Below, one piece after another: positions 1 to 6,292 of a stretch of DNA of 10,149 nucleotides. Each line of letters begins with the position of its first letter. Positions within the stretch are counted from its first letter, which is position 1. The notes beneath the pieces were generated by a model that searched no databases, was not told the DNA's origin, and saw only the letters and a list, made by a program, of their open reading frames with translations. Source of the DNA: Actinomycetota bacterium (lineage in GTDB: Bacteria > Actinomycetota > Actinomycetes > S36-B12 > UBA10799); contig JAUPKM010000581.1 in NCBI GenBank assembly GCA_030837445.1, positions 1 to 10,149 of the forward strand, given 5' to 3'. Made by a program: the position numbers and the translations under genes.

Positions 1-613
1 AGCGCAGCACATCGCGGATCGCGATCGGCTGGATTCGGTTCTTCACCCAGCGTGGGGTGACCATCGCAGGCAGTCGCTCGGTCAGGTAGCGCAGCATCTC
101 GAAGCTCGCCGAGCCGGACCCGAGGATCACCGCCGCGCGTAGTTCGGCCGTCGGCACGCCGCTGCCACGCAGAATGTCGCCGACCTCCGCGCGAGAGCGT
201 AGGTGCTCGCTGAGCTGCTCGGGCGGGCAACTTGGGGTCAGACCGCCGAGGTAGACCATCCGGGGAACCCCGACGTCGCGGGCCGTCGCTGCGAAGAGCC
301 GGGCGAGGTTGCGCTCAACTTCGGCGAAGCCGTCCCCCAACTGCAACGAATGCAGCAGGTAGTAGGCGACATCGGTTCCTGCCAGGGCAGCCCGCACCGC
401 ATCTGGTTCGCCCGCGTCGCCCTGGAACACCTCGACGTCGGGGTACCAACTCAAGTCCCGGAGACGCTCGGGGTGTCGGGACAGCACTCGGACGTGGAAG
501 CCCGCGTCGAGGAGTTCGGGCACGAGCCGACCGCCGATGTAGCCGGTTGCGCCGGTCACCAGTGCCCTTCGCGGTTGCGGCTGGGGGTTGACGGGCAACT
601 GGGAGGACGACAT
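1..613 (-). CDS. YbjT-like atypical SDR / NAD(P)H-binding protein (3' end outside window)
   Basis: This reading frame is open from the ATG at 611-613 to the left edge (204 codons), so its stop and C-terminus lie outside the window. The N-terminus carries a Rossmann dinucleotide-binding signature, TGATGYIG (residues 20-27), followed by the strand VRVLSR. Further motifs are YYLLHS (84-89), MVYLGGL (119-125), SEHLRSRAEVGDILR (135-149), ELRAAVILGSGSASFE (157-172) and PRWVKNRIQPIAI (187-199). I recognise this motif series from the E. coli YbjT family, where a DUF2867 domain often follows; whether it does here cannot be seen. The family is predicted to bind NAD(P)(H), but its substrate is not established. 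The gene lies 68 nt downstream of the mscS-type gene on the same strand, so co-transcription is likely. Upstream of the ATG I see no good Shine-Dalgarno, but a GAGAAT sequence lies 6 nt before it, which could be a weak -10 box of a leaderless start. Family assignment is strong; function is open. Confidence 0.85.
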   Translation of the reverse strand, partial: MSSSQLPVNPQPQPRRALVTGATGYIGGRLVPELLDAGFHVRVLSRHPERLRDLSWYPDVEVFQGDAGEPDAVRAALAGTDVAYYLLHSLQLGDGFAEVERNLARLFAATARDVGVPRMVYLGGLTPSCPPEQLSEHLRSRAEVGDILRGSGVPTAELRAAVILGSGSASFEMLRYLTERLPAMVTPRWVKNRIQPIAIRDVLR

Positions 614-681
614 GCGGATATTCTCGCGGGTTGGGAGTCGAGGCGCACCCTGACCGCCGAGCTGGCGGAGGAGGGGAGCAA

Positions 682-1719
682 CTACCGGGGTCGGCTACCG
701 CCGGCGCCGCCCCCGCCCGGGCTACCCGCGCCGGGGGTCCCGCCACCTGTCCCAGGTGTCTGACCCGGTAGCCGGGTGACGACCGGGATGGTGATGTCAG
801 CATCGTCGAACGCGACCTTGAGACGCTCCCGCATGGTGCGGCTGACCGTCAGTTGCTGCTCCGGGGCGACCTTGGCCACCACCCGGATGAAGATGGCCTC
901 ACCGGACACCGACTCGACCCCGACATAGCGGGGAGTGTCGAGTAGGGACTCGTCCAGTGAGTGGTCGGCCATCATCTGTTCGGCCACCTGGTTCACGGTT
1001 GCACGGACCAGCTCCAGGTTTGTGGTTGCGGCAACCGGAATATCCGCGATCGCCAGAGTCCAGCCCTGCGACCTGTTCGCCACGGTCAGGATCTCGCCAT
1101 TGCGCACATACCAGACGACGCCGGTCTGGTCGCGTAGTCGCGTTACCCTCAGCGTCACTTCCTCGACGGTGCCGACGACGCTGCCGAGGTCCACCAAGTC
1201 GCCGACGCCGTACTGATCCTCGAGCACGATGAAGATGCCGGACAGGTAGTCCTTGATCAGATTCTGGGCACCGAACCCGAGCGCGACCCCGAGCACGCCG
1301 GCGCTCGCGAGCAGGGGCCCGACGTTGATGCCGAGCATCGGCAGGATCATCAGCAGCCCGATCCCGGCGGCGATGGCCGTCACGACGCTACGCAGTAGTG
1401 AGCCGATGGCGTGCGCCCGCTGGGCCCGTCGCTGGGACAGCAGGATGTCACTGAGGTCGGAGGTGTTGGACGCCCGCCGGTGGGCCGCCCCTTCGCCGGC
1501 GGGGTCCTCCCGCTTCGCGGCCGAGACGACCAACTTCTCGACGGTCTTGTTGATCAGCCGGTGCAGCACGACGATCGTCACCGTTGTGATTGCCACGATG
1601 ATCAGAATCTGCAGCGGAACGCCGAGGAACCACTTCCAGACATTCGCCCAGAAGTCGGCGTCGGCCGGAGTCGGGTCCGCGGACGGCACCGCTACCAGCT
1701 GCGTCAGCCGCGAAGCCAC
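682..1719 (-). CDS. MscS-family mechanosensitive ion channel
   Basis: This gene encodes a small-conductance mechanosensitive channel protein of the inner membrane, which in this family opens under membrane tension and releases solutes on hypo-osmotic shock. Counting from the GTG at 1719 (345 residues), TM1 spans about 33-53 and TM2 about 109-129. The pore helix region runs about 135-167 and contains the hallmark GVALGFGAQNLIKDYLSG, then FIVLEDQYGVGD, which leads into the MscS beta domain (VGTVEEVTLRVTRLRD). An alpha/beta C-terminal domain follows. The last 28 residues are a Gly/Pro-rich tail with no family counterpart that I know. The region between TM1 and TM2 is long, hydrophilic and charged. 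I chose the start at 1719 because GGGAGG lies 5 nt before it, a layout also used at 1879 and 6279. A GTG at 1743 would add eight acidic residues but has only a distant GGAG. The gene is divergent from the LapA-domain gene and probably leads a two-gene unit with the YbjT-like gene. Confidence 0.93.
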   Translation of the reverse strand: MASRLTQLVAVPSADPTPADADFWANVWKWFLGVPLQILIIVAITTVTIVVLHRLINKTVEKLVVSAAKREDPAGEGAAHRRASNTSDLSDILLSQRRAQRAHAIGSLLRSVVTAIAAGIGLLMILPMLGINVGPLLASAGVLGVALGFGAQNLIKDYLSGIFIVLEDQYGVGDLVDLGSVVGTVEEVTLRVTRLRDQTGVVWYVRNGEILTVANRSQGWTLAIADIPVAATTNLELVRATVNQVAEQMMADHSLDESLLDTPRYVGVESVSGEAIFIRVVAKVAPEQQLTVSRTMRERLKVAFDDADITIPVVTRLPGQTPGTGGGTPGAGSPGGGGAGGSRPR

Positions 1720-1724
1720 CTCGT

Positions 1725-1730
1725 CCTCCC
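1725..1730 (-). promoter_or_regulatory. Shine-Dalgarno deciding the mscS-type start
   Basis: On the minus strand the sequence reads GGGAGG, 5 nt before the GTG at 1719-1717. It lies inside the longer reading frame that begins with GTG at 1743, and it is the reason for preferring the shorter protein. Confidence 0.6.
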
Positions 1731-1781
1731 GTTCGTCGTCCACGGAGTCGTCCGCTCCGAAGCAGTCAGATCCTCGTCGCG

Positions 1782-1823
1782 ATCTTAGGCGCCCCCGTCA
1801 TCGTCAGCGGTAACCTGGTGACC
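1782..1823. promoter_or_regulatory. candidate divergent promoter region with tandem GGTNACC motifs
   Basis: This stretch lies between the mscS-type gene (leftward) and the LapA-domain gene (rightward). On the minus strand TAAGAT (1787-1782) fits an actinobacterial -10 box for mscS, with a leader of a few tens of bases. On the plus strand TAACCT (1811-1816) fits a -10 box for the LapA gene, with a leader of roughly 55 nt before its SD-led start. Two copies of GGTNACC (1809-1815 and 1817-1823) sit side by side with an 8-bp period and together form an imperfect 15-bp palindrome. They cover the -35 area of the leftward promoter and the -10 of the rightward one. No convincing -35 hexamers are visible. 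This is inference from short motifs in GC-rich DNA. Confidence 0.25.
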
Positions 1824-1868
1824 GGCCGTGACGCGGAACACGGTCCCCGACAAGCACTGTCTGGTTTT

Positions 1869-1873
1869 GGAGG
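1869..1873 (+). promoter_or_regulatory. Shine-Dalgarno deciding the LapA-domain gene start
   Basis: GGAGG lies 5 nt before the ATG at 1879-1881. The reading frame is open upstream to a GTG at 1828, but that codon has no ribosome binding site, and the extra 17 residues it would add show no family features. The ATG at 1879 is therefore preferred. Confidence 0.65.
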
Positions 1874-1878
1874 TCACG

Positions 1879-2199
1879 ATGAACGATCCGGTCCTCGGCG
1901 GCGCGGCCGACAAACCCCCCGCTTTTGAAGGGGAGGCGAAGGTCGAGGTATTCGGCAAGCGGCCCAGTTCTCGGAGCATGTTCCGCTACATTCGGCCCAC
2001 CTTGTGGGGTCTGCTCGTTGTCTACCTGGTGATCTTCCTGCTCGCGAACCGGCAGCAGGTGAACGTCAACTTCGTGTTCTTCCAGGCGGAGGCGCCGCTG
2101 ATCGTTGCCCTGTTGGTGTCGCACATCATCGGGATAGTGGTGGGTGGCGGGGTGCTGATGGTCAAGGGGCGCCGGGACCGAAACAGGCACCGTTCCTGA
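1879..2199 (+). CDS. LapA-domain (DUF1049) small membrane protein
   Basis: This gene encodes a 106-residue protein with two predicted membrane helices, about residues 42-56 (LWGLLVVYLVIFLLAN) and 73-93 (PLIVALLVSHIIGIVVGGGV). They are joined by NRQQVNVNFVFFQAEA, and the protein ends in a very basic tail (KGRRDRNRHRS). The pattern of a helix, NRQ-V-V-F-F, a short hydrophilic link and a second helix with G-VVGGG is the signature of the lipopolysaccharide assembly protein A domain (LapA, DUF1049). In Gram-negative bacteria LapA works with LapB in LPS control. Actinobacteria lack LPS, so the role of these homologues there is unknown and the family name should not be read as a function. The N-terminal 40 residues are hydrophilic and probably cytoplasmic. 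The start is the ATG with GGAGG 5 nt upstream. The gene appears to stand alone: the mscS-type gene diverges from it, and the next gene has its own promoter-like start. Confidence 0.85.
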   Translation: MNDPVLGGAADKPPAFEGEAKVEVFGKRPSSRSMFRYIRPTLWGLLVVYLVIFLLANRQQVNVNFVFFQAEAPLIVALLVSHIIGIVVGGGVLMVKGRRDRNRHRS

Positions 2200-2213
2200 C
2201 CAACCCGGGCCGA

Positions 2214-2230
2214 CGGCTGCACGTCAGCCG
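2214..2230. promoter_or_regulatory. perfect dyad upstream of the amidase gene (operator or hairpin)
   Basis: CGGCTG (2214-2219) and CAGCCG (2225-2230) form a perfect 6-bp inverted repeat around a 5-nt loop. It lies 15 nt after the LapA-domain stop codon and 10 nt before the TAGGGT box of the amidase gene, so it covers the expected -35 position. There is no following T-run, so a classical intrinsic terminator is unlikely. An operator, or a weak terminator of the upstream gene, is possible. Confidence 0.35.
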
Positions 2231-2240
2231 AGTCACCCCC

Positions 2241-2246
2241 TAGGGT
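2241..2246 (+). promoter_or_regulatory. TAGGGT -10 box, probable leaderless amidase start
   Basis: TAGGGT fits the actinobacterial -10 consensus TANNNT and stands exactly 6 nt before the ATG at 2253. No Shine-Dalgarno precedes that ATG. This spacing puts the transcription start at or next to the A of the start codon, as in leaderless mRNAs. The same TAGGGT-N6-ATG layout recurs before the Rv2466c-like gene at 9282. No clear -35 box is visible. Confidence 0.55.
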
Positions 2247-2252
2247 TCTGAC

Positions 2253-3668
2253 ATGGCCCAACTCCACGACCTCACGGCACTTGAACAGGGTGCGGCAATC
2301 CGTCGCGGGGAGGTCTCCTCGGTCGAACTCGCGCAGCACTACCTGGTGCGTAGCGAGGAGCACGGTCCGGCCGTCGGGGCGTTCATCAGATTGACCCCGG
2401 AGCTCGCGTTGGAGATGGCGCGGGCGGCCGATGCTCTGGTGGCGGCCAAGGATCTGGCTGGCAGGTCGCCGCTGCTGGGGGTGGTCTGCCCGATCAAGGA
2501 TCTGGATTCTGTGGCCGGTGTCCCGACCACCTTCGGTAGCGCCGGAGTCGTGCTGACATTTCCGTACGACGACAATGCCGTGGCGGCGATGCGGGCCGCC
2601 GGCCTCGTCTTCACGGGCAAGACCAACACCCCCGAGTTCGGATTCCCCAACTACACCGAACCTGAGATCGCTCCGCCCGCTCGTACCCCGTGGGATCTGA
2701 CGAGGTCGGCGGCCGGTTCCTCCGGCGGTGCGGCCGCGGCGGTGGCCGCCGGACTCGCCCCGATCGCCCAGGGCAGCGACGGCGGCGGCTCGATTCGGCT
2801 GCCCGCGTCGGTGTGCGGGCTGGTCGGGCTGAAACCCAGCCGCGGTCGGGTCAGCAATGGCCCGTCGGGCTACGGGGTGGGGGACCTCGCAGTGATTGGT
2901 CCGTTGGCCCGGACGGTGCGGGACGCTGCCGCGCTGCTGGATGTCCAGGCGGTGTCGTTTGTGGGCGACCCGTTCCGGGCGCCGCCGCCGGAGGACACCT
3001 TTCTCTCTGCCGCCGGTGCCGATCCCGGGCGCCTTCGGATCGGCGTTTTCACCACCCCCGTGGTGGCTGACGTGGCCCCGTCGCCGGAGGTGTTGGCGGC
3101 GGTGGCCGACACCGTCGAACTGCTGCTGGAACTCGGCCATGAGGTGGTGGAGATACCCGCGCCGATCCCGACGAGTGCGGTGGCTGAATTCGAAGTGGTG
3201 TGGGCTTCGCTGGCCGACAGCCTGCCGCTGCCGCCGGAAGTCGAGCAGCAACTCCGGCCGTTGACCGCCATGCTCCGGGAGCGCGCCCGGCGGGTGCCTT
3301 CGGGCCGATTGGCCGCGGCCGTCAACACGATGCGTGGGATCGCCCGGCAGGCGATCATCGCCATGGAACCGTTCGACGCAGTGCTGAGCCCAACCGCCAG
3401 CGCACCGCCGTTCCTGGTCGGGGCCCTGCGCGATGATGAGGACCCGGACGCTGATTTCGAGGCTCAGAAGGACTGGGCCGGCTACACCGCGATCTACAAC
3501 GTGACCGGTCAGCCGTCGATCAACATCCCGCTCAACTGGACGGACCAAGGGTTGCCGATCGGCGTGCAGTTCGCCGCCCGGATGGGGGCCGAACGGTTGT
3601 TGATCGCACTCGCCGCCGAGCTGGAGGAGGCCCGGCCGTGGGCGCACCGTCGACCGAGCATCTGGTAG
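2253..3668 (+). CDS. amidase signature family hydrolase
   Basis: This gene encodes a 471-residue enzyme of the amidase signature family, which hydrolyses carboxamide bonds to acid and ammonia or amine. It has the full Ser-cisSer-Lys triad. Lys82 lies in PIKDLDSVAGVPT. Ser156 is the first Ser of GSSGG, within RSAAGSSGGAAAAVAAGLAP. The nucleophile Ser180 lies in GSDGGGSIRLPASVCGLVGLKP. The C-terminal part ends with the family-typical run YNVTGQPSINIPLNW and GLPIGVQF. The length is normal for a free-standing bacterial amidase. No GatB or GatC gene is nearby, so a role as GatA in tRNA amidation is unlikely; the physiological substrate cannot be read from the sequence. There is no signal peptide, so it should act in the cytoplasm. 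The ATG follows TAGGGT by 6 nt and looks leaderless. The last 31 nt overlap malQ, whose Shine-Dalgarno lies in this gene's C-terminal codons, so the two are very likely co-expressed. Confidence 0.93.
   Translation: MAQLHDLTALEQGAAIRRGEVSSVELAQHYLVRSEEHGPAVGAFIRLTPELALEMARAADALVAAKDLAGRSPLLGVVCPIKDLDSVAGVPTTFGSAGVVLTFPYDDNAVAAMRAAGLVFTGKTNTPEFGFPNYTEPEIAPPARTPWDLTRSAAGSSGGAAAAVAAGLAPIAQGSDGGGSIRLPASVCGLVGLKPSRGRVSNGPSGYGVGDLAVIGPLARTVRDAAALLDVQAVSFVGDPFRAPPPEDTFLSAAGADPGRLRIGVFTTPVVADVAPSPEVLAAVADTVELLLELGHEVVEIPAPIPTSAVAEFEVVWASLADSLPLPPEVEQQLRPLTAMLRERARRVPSGRLAAAVNTMRGIARQAIIAMEPFDAVLSPTASAPPFLVGALRDDEDPDADFEAQKDWAGYTAIYNVTGQPSINIPLNWTDQGLPIGVQFAARMGAERLLIALAAELEEARPWAHRRPSIW
3623..3630 (+). 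promoter_or_regulatory. strong malQ Shine-Dalgarno inside the amidase gene
   Basis: GGAGGAGG lies 7 nt before the GTG at 3638-3640. It is embedded in the last codons of the amidase gene and fixes the malQ start 31 nt upstream of the amidase stop, as in translational coupling. Confidence 0.75.
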
Positions 3669-5815
3669 TCGCCGAGGACCAGGTGCTGGTCGCTCCGCCG
3701 ATGGTCCCGGTGTTCCCGGAGCTGCAGGCGTTGGCGAACTCCTGCGGGGTGGCGACCGAGTACTTCGACCAGAGCAAGGAGCTTCGACAGATCTCCGCGG
3801 TCACAGTGCAGGCGGTGCTGTCTGCGTTCGGGGTCGATGCGTCGACTCCGACCTCCTGCCTGACCGCGTTGGAGGAACGCAGGCTGGCCCATTGGCGGCG
3901 GATGCTGCCGCCGGTATTCGTCACGCCGCAGAGTGCGCACGCCGTTACCTGGGTGCACGTGCGGGATGGCGATCCGGTCGGGATGTGGATCGAGCTGGAA
4001 GATGGCGGTATTCGGCATGATCTGCTGCAGGTGGAGAACAACTCGCCGGCCGAGGAGGTAGACGGACGGCTGGTGGGCGAGGCCAGTTTTCAATTGCCAC
4101 GCGACCTGCCGCTGGGTTGGCACCAGCTGAAAGCCGAGAGTAGGGGCAAGCGTGCCTCGGTTCCGCTGGTGGTGGCGCCGGACCGGCTGGAGTTGCCGAA
4201 GTCGCTGCAGAATCGTCACGGCTGGGGATTCGCCGTGCAGTTGTATTCGCTGCGGTCGCGACGCTCCTGGGGGATCGGCGATCTGTCCGACCTGTCTGAC
4301 CTTGCGGCCTGGAGCGGCCATCAACTGGGCGCCGACTTCGTCCAGATCAACCCGGTGCACGCCAGCGAGCCGACCGCTCCGATGGCTCCGTCACCGTACC
4401 TTCCGGTGACCCGGCGGTTCGCCAATCCGCTCTACGTCCGGGTCGAGGACGTCGCAGAGTTCGCTTACCTGGATGACGACGACCGGTCGCTGATCAGGCG
4501 GATCGGCGCCGAGGCGGCGGGGAACAATGACAGTGCCGACCTGCTGGACCGGGACTCCTGTTGGCAGGCCAAACGAGAGGCGCTGGAGATCGTCGCCCGG
4601 ATCGAACGCAGTCCTGGTCGGCAGGCAGAGTACGACGCCTTCCGCAAGGCCGAAGGTGATGGCTTGCGCGACTTCGCGACCTGGTGCGCGTTGGTGGAGC
4701 GGTACGGACAGGACTTCGAGGACTGGCCTTGGGAGCTGCAGGATCCGGCATCGCCCGCAGTCAAGATCGAGCGCCAGCGGCTCGCCGATCGGGTGGAGTT
4801 CTTCTGCTGGCTGCAGTGGATCACCGACACCCAGTTGGCGCACGCCCAGGCGGTGGCGAAATCCTCCGGAATGCGATTGGGGATTCTGCACGACCTAGCG
4901 GTTGGGGTGCACCCGCACGGCGCGGATGCCTGGGCGCTACAGGACGTGCTCGCGCGCGGTGTCACGGTCGGTGCGCCGCCCGACATGTACAACCAGATGG
5001 GTCAGAACTGGTCGCAGCCGCCCTGGCGGCCGGACTCACTCGCCGACCACGCCTTTCTGCCGTTCCGCGACATGCTGCGCACTGTGCTGCGCAATGCCGG
5101 CGCACTGCGGCTCGACCATGTGCTGGGCCTCTTCCGGCTCTGGTGGGTGCCGGAGGGGATGCCTGCGTACGCAGGAACCTTCGTCAAGTACGACCATGAG
5201 GCGCTGGTGAACATCCTGGTGTTGGAGGCCCATCGGGCGGGTGCGGTGCTGATCGGTGAAGACCTCGGAACGGTTGAGAAGTGGGTCCACCAACTGCTCG
5301 ATGATCGCGGGATCCTGGGTACCTCGGTGCTCTGGTTCGAGCGCGATGGCGAGGTCATCAAACCGGTGGAGCAGTGGCGGGGCTCGACGATGGTGTCGGT
5401 AACTGTGCACGATCTACCACCGACTGCGGCCTATCTGGCCGGCGCCCACGTGGACCTTCGCGACGATCTCGGCCTGCTGGCGCGCCCCTACGAACTGGAG
5501 TGGTCGGAGTACCAACAGGAGATCCACGCGTGGCGGGCGCATCTTGAACAACGCGGGCTGCTGCGACCGGGCGCCCGGATCCCGGAGATGGTGGTGGCGT
5601 TGCACCGGCTCGTGGCGTCGTCGCCGTGTCGCCTGATAGCGATCGCGTTGCCGGATGCCGTCGGCGACCTGCAATCGCAGAACCAGCCCGGGACTGACCA
5701 GGAGTATCCCAACTGGCGACTGCCGCTGTCGGACTCCGAAGGTCACGCCGTGCTGTTGGAGGATCTGATGAAGTCCGAGTACCTCCGACGGTTGGTGGCA
5801 GCGGTGGGTGGCTGA
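3638..5815 (+). CDS. malQ: 4-alpha-glucanotransferase (GH77, amylomaltase)
   Basis: MalQ transfers alpha-1,4-glucan segments between maltodextrins (EC 2.4.1.25), releasing glucose and lengthening other chains. It works in the cytoplasm in maltodextrin and glycogen turnover. The 725-residue protein begins with an accessory N-terminal region (about 20-185), as in the longer bacterial MalQ type. The GH77 barrel follows from about residue 195 (GWGFAVQLYSLRS, WGIGDLSDL). The catalytic residues are present: nucleophile Asp493 in LRLDHVLGLFRLWWVP, acid/base Glu541 in IGEDLGTV, and the third carboxylate Asp592 in VHDLPPTAAYL. Other family runs are ILHDLAVGVHPHGADAW (416-432), PPDMYNQMGQNW (447-458) and the C-terminal NQPGTDQEYPNWRLPL (682-697). 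The start is GTG at 3638 with an excellent Shine-Dalgarno inside the amidase gene. No other maltose or glycogen gene is in the window, so the amidase is its only visible operon partner. A 75-nt gap follows before the next gene, with no clear terminator. Confidence 0.97.
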   Translation: MGAPSTEHLVVAEDQVLVAPPMVPVFPELQALANSCGVATEYFDQSKELRQISAVTVQAVLSAFGVDASTPTSCLTALEERRLAHWRRMLPPVFVTPQSAHAVTWVHVRDGDPVGMWIELEDGGIRHDLLQVENNSPAEEVDGRLVGEASFQLPRDLPLGWHQLKAESRGKRASVPLVVAPDRLELPKSLQNRHGWGFAVQLYSLRSRRSWGIGDLSDLSDLAAWSGHQLGADFVQINPVHASEPTAPMAPSPYLPVTRRFANPLYVRVEDVAEFAYLDDDDRSLIRRIGAEAAGNNDSADLLDRDSCWQAKREALEIVARIERSPGRQAEYDAFRKAEGDGLRDFATWCALVERYGQDFEDWPWELQDPASPAVKIERQRLADRVEFFCWLQWITDTQLAHAQAVAKSSGMRLGILHDLAVGVHPHGADAWALQDVLARGVTVGAPPDMYNQMGQNWSQPPWRPDSLADHAFLPFRDMLRTVLRNAGALRLDHVLGLFRLWWVPEGMPAYAGTFVKYDHEALVNILVLEAHRAGAVLIGEDLGTVEKWVHQLLDDRGILGTSVLWFERDGEVIKPVEQWRGSTMVSVTVHDLPPTAAYLAGAHVDLRDDLGLLARPYELEWSEYQQEIHAWRAHLEQRGLLRPGARIPEMVVALHRLVASSPCRLIAIALPDAVGDLQSQNQPGTDQEYPNWRLPLSDSEGHAVLLEDLMKSEYLRRLVAAVGG

Positions 5816-5877
5816 CCGGTCGGTCGGAGGGTCCAACGATGTCCCGGATCGGCCACGCGAGGTGGCGGCTGAGTCGC

Positions 5878-5883
5878 TACGGT
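5878..5883 (+). promoter_or_regulatory. TACGGT -10 box, probable leaderless start of the ctaJ-like gene
   Basis: TACGGT fits TANNNT and stands 7 nt before the GTG at 5891, which lacks a convincing Shine-Dalgarno. This again suggests transcription beginning at the start codon. Slightly upstream, GCCAC (5852-5856) and GTGGC (5862-5866) form a short perfect dyad with a 5-nt loop over the expected -35 position. In DNA this GC-rich the dyad may be chance. Confidence 0.42.
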
Positions 5884-5890
5884 AGGGCGC

Positions 5891-6292
5891 GTGGAACTCC
5901 TTGTGCTCACGGCCGCCTCCGACGCCTCGCAGAGTCCGGGCACGCTCGCACTGCTGGCGCTGCTGGTCGGCATTCCGCTGCTCGTAGTCGCGCTGGTTTC
6001 GGCGATCGTGCTCGGCCCGAAATGGTCCAGGGCGGGACGGTGGCGGCCCGGCCAACCCTGGCACAACAAGCCTGTGTGGTTCGGCGACGGTTCGCCGGTT
6101 GATGTCGACGCGGTGCTGGCCCGGGAAGTCGAGAGCGGTGCGTCGCAAGCAGCGATCCCAGCGGCCGGCCGCACGGATTCCCAGGCGATCGGAGACATCC
6201 CAGCGGGTGGGCAATCAGCGGAAGCCATTTCGCCGTCCGAACCTGGAAATTCGGCAACAACGCAGTTGGGAGGCGCTCGTGGCCGCTGGTGA
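5891..6292 (+). CDS. ctaJ: CtaJ-like aa3 cytochrome oxidase accessory subunit, single membrane helix
   Basis: This gene encodes a 133-residue protein with one strong membrane helix (about residues 18-42, TLALLALLVGIPLLVVALVS region). The helix is followed by the conserved-looking motif RWRPGQPWHNKPVWF (50-64) and a hydrophilic, low-complexity C-terminal tail of about 69 residues. From memory, a helix followed by RxRPGxPxxxxPVWF is typical of actinobacterial CtaJ, an accessory subunit of the aa3-type oxidase in the mycobacterial III2-IV2 respiratory supercomplex. I also recall that its gene neighbours the DUF5130 gene there, as here. The match rests on the motif and on context, not on an alignment. 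The GTG at 5891 follows a TACGGT box by 7 nt and looks leaderless. The end overlaps the DUF5130 gene by 14 nt, which points to a tight two-gene unit. If the CtaJ call is wrong, this is a conserved one-helix membrane protein of unknown role. Confidence 0.62.
   Translation: MELLVLTAASDASQSPGTLALLALLVGIPLLVVALVSAIVLGPKWSRAGRWRPGQPWHNKPVWFGDGSPVDVDAVLAREVESGASQAAIPAAGRTDSQAIGDIPAGGQSAEAISPSEPGNSATTQLGGARGRW
6268..6273 (+). promoter_or_regulatory. Shine-Dalgarno deciding the DUF5130 gene start
   Basis: GGGAGG lies 5 nt before the GTG at 6279 and inside the ctaJ-like gene. The DUF5130 reading frame is open upstream to 6099, but that stretch is Arg-rich and reads as an out-of-frame shadow of the ctaJ-like tail. 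This site therefore sets the start at 6279. Confidence 0.7.

Noticed and set aside
744..758. Inverted repeat CACCTG-N3-CAGGTG, considered as a terminator or operator.
   Set aside because: It lies within the coding sequence of the channel's tail, has no T-run on either strand, and precedes the stop codon, so low-complexity coding sequence explains it.
203..763. A 186-codon plus-strand frame over the left end.
   Set aside because: It lies antisense to the YbjT-like gene, whose Rossmann motifs are clear, and to the tail of the channel gene. It ends in a proline run that mirrors the channel's Gly-rich tail.
2022..3647. A 541-codon open frame on the minus strand, antisense to the amidase gene and part of the LapA-domain gene.
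   Set aside because: Its translation is rich in His, Arg, Gln and Gly with no family motif, typical of an antisense frame of GC-rich DNA. The opposite strand carries an intact amidase triad.
5414..6214. A 266-codon minus-strand frame across the end of malQ and the ctaJ-like gene.
   Set aside because: It is Arg/Gln-rich without motifs and covers two well supported plus-strand genes and their promoter-like gap.
6099..6278. An N-terminal extension of the DUF5130 protein to 6099.
   Set aside because: The added 60 residues are Arg-rich, lie out of frame within the ctaJ-like gene and match no DUF5130 feature, whereas a strong Shine-Dalgarno supports 6279.
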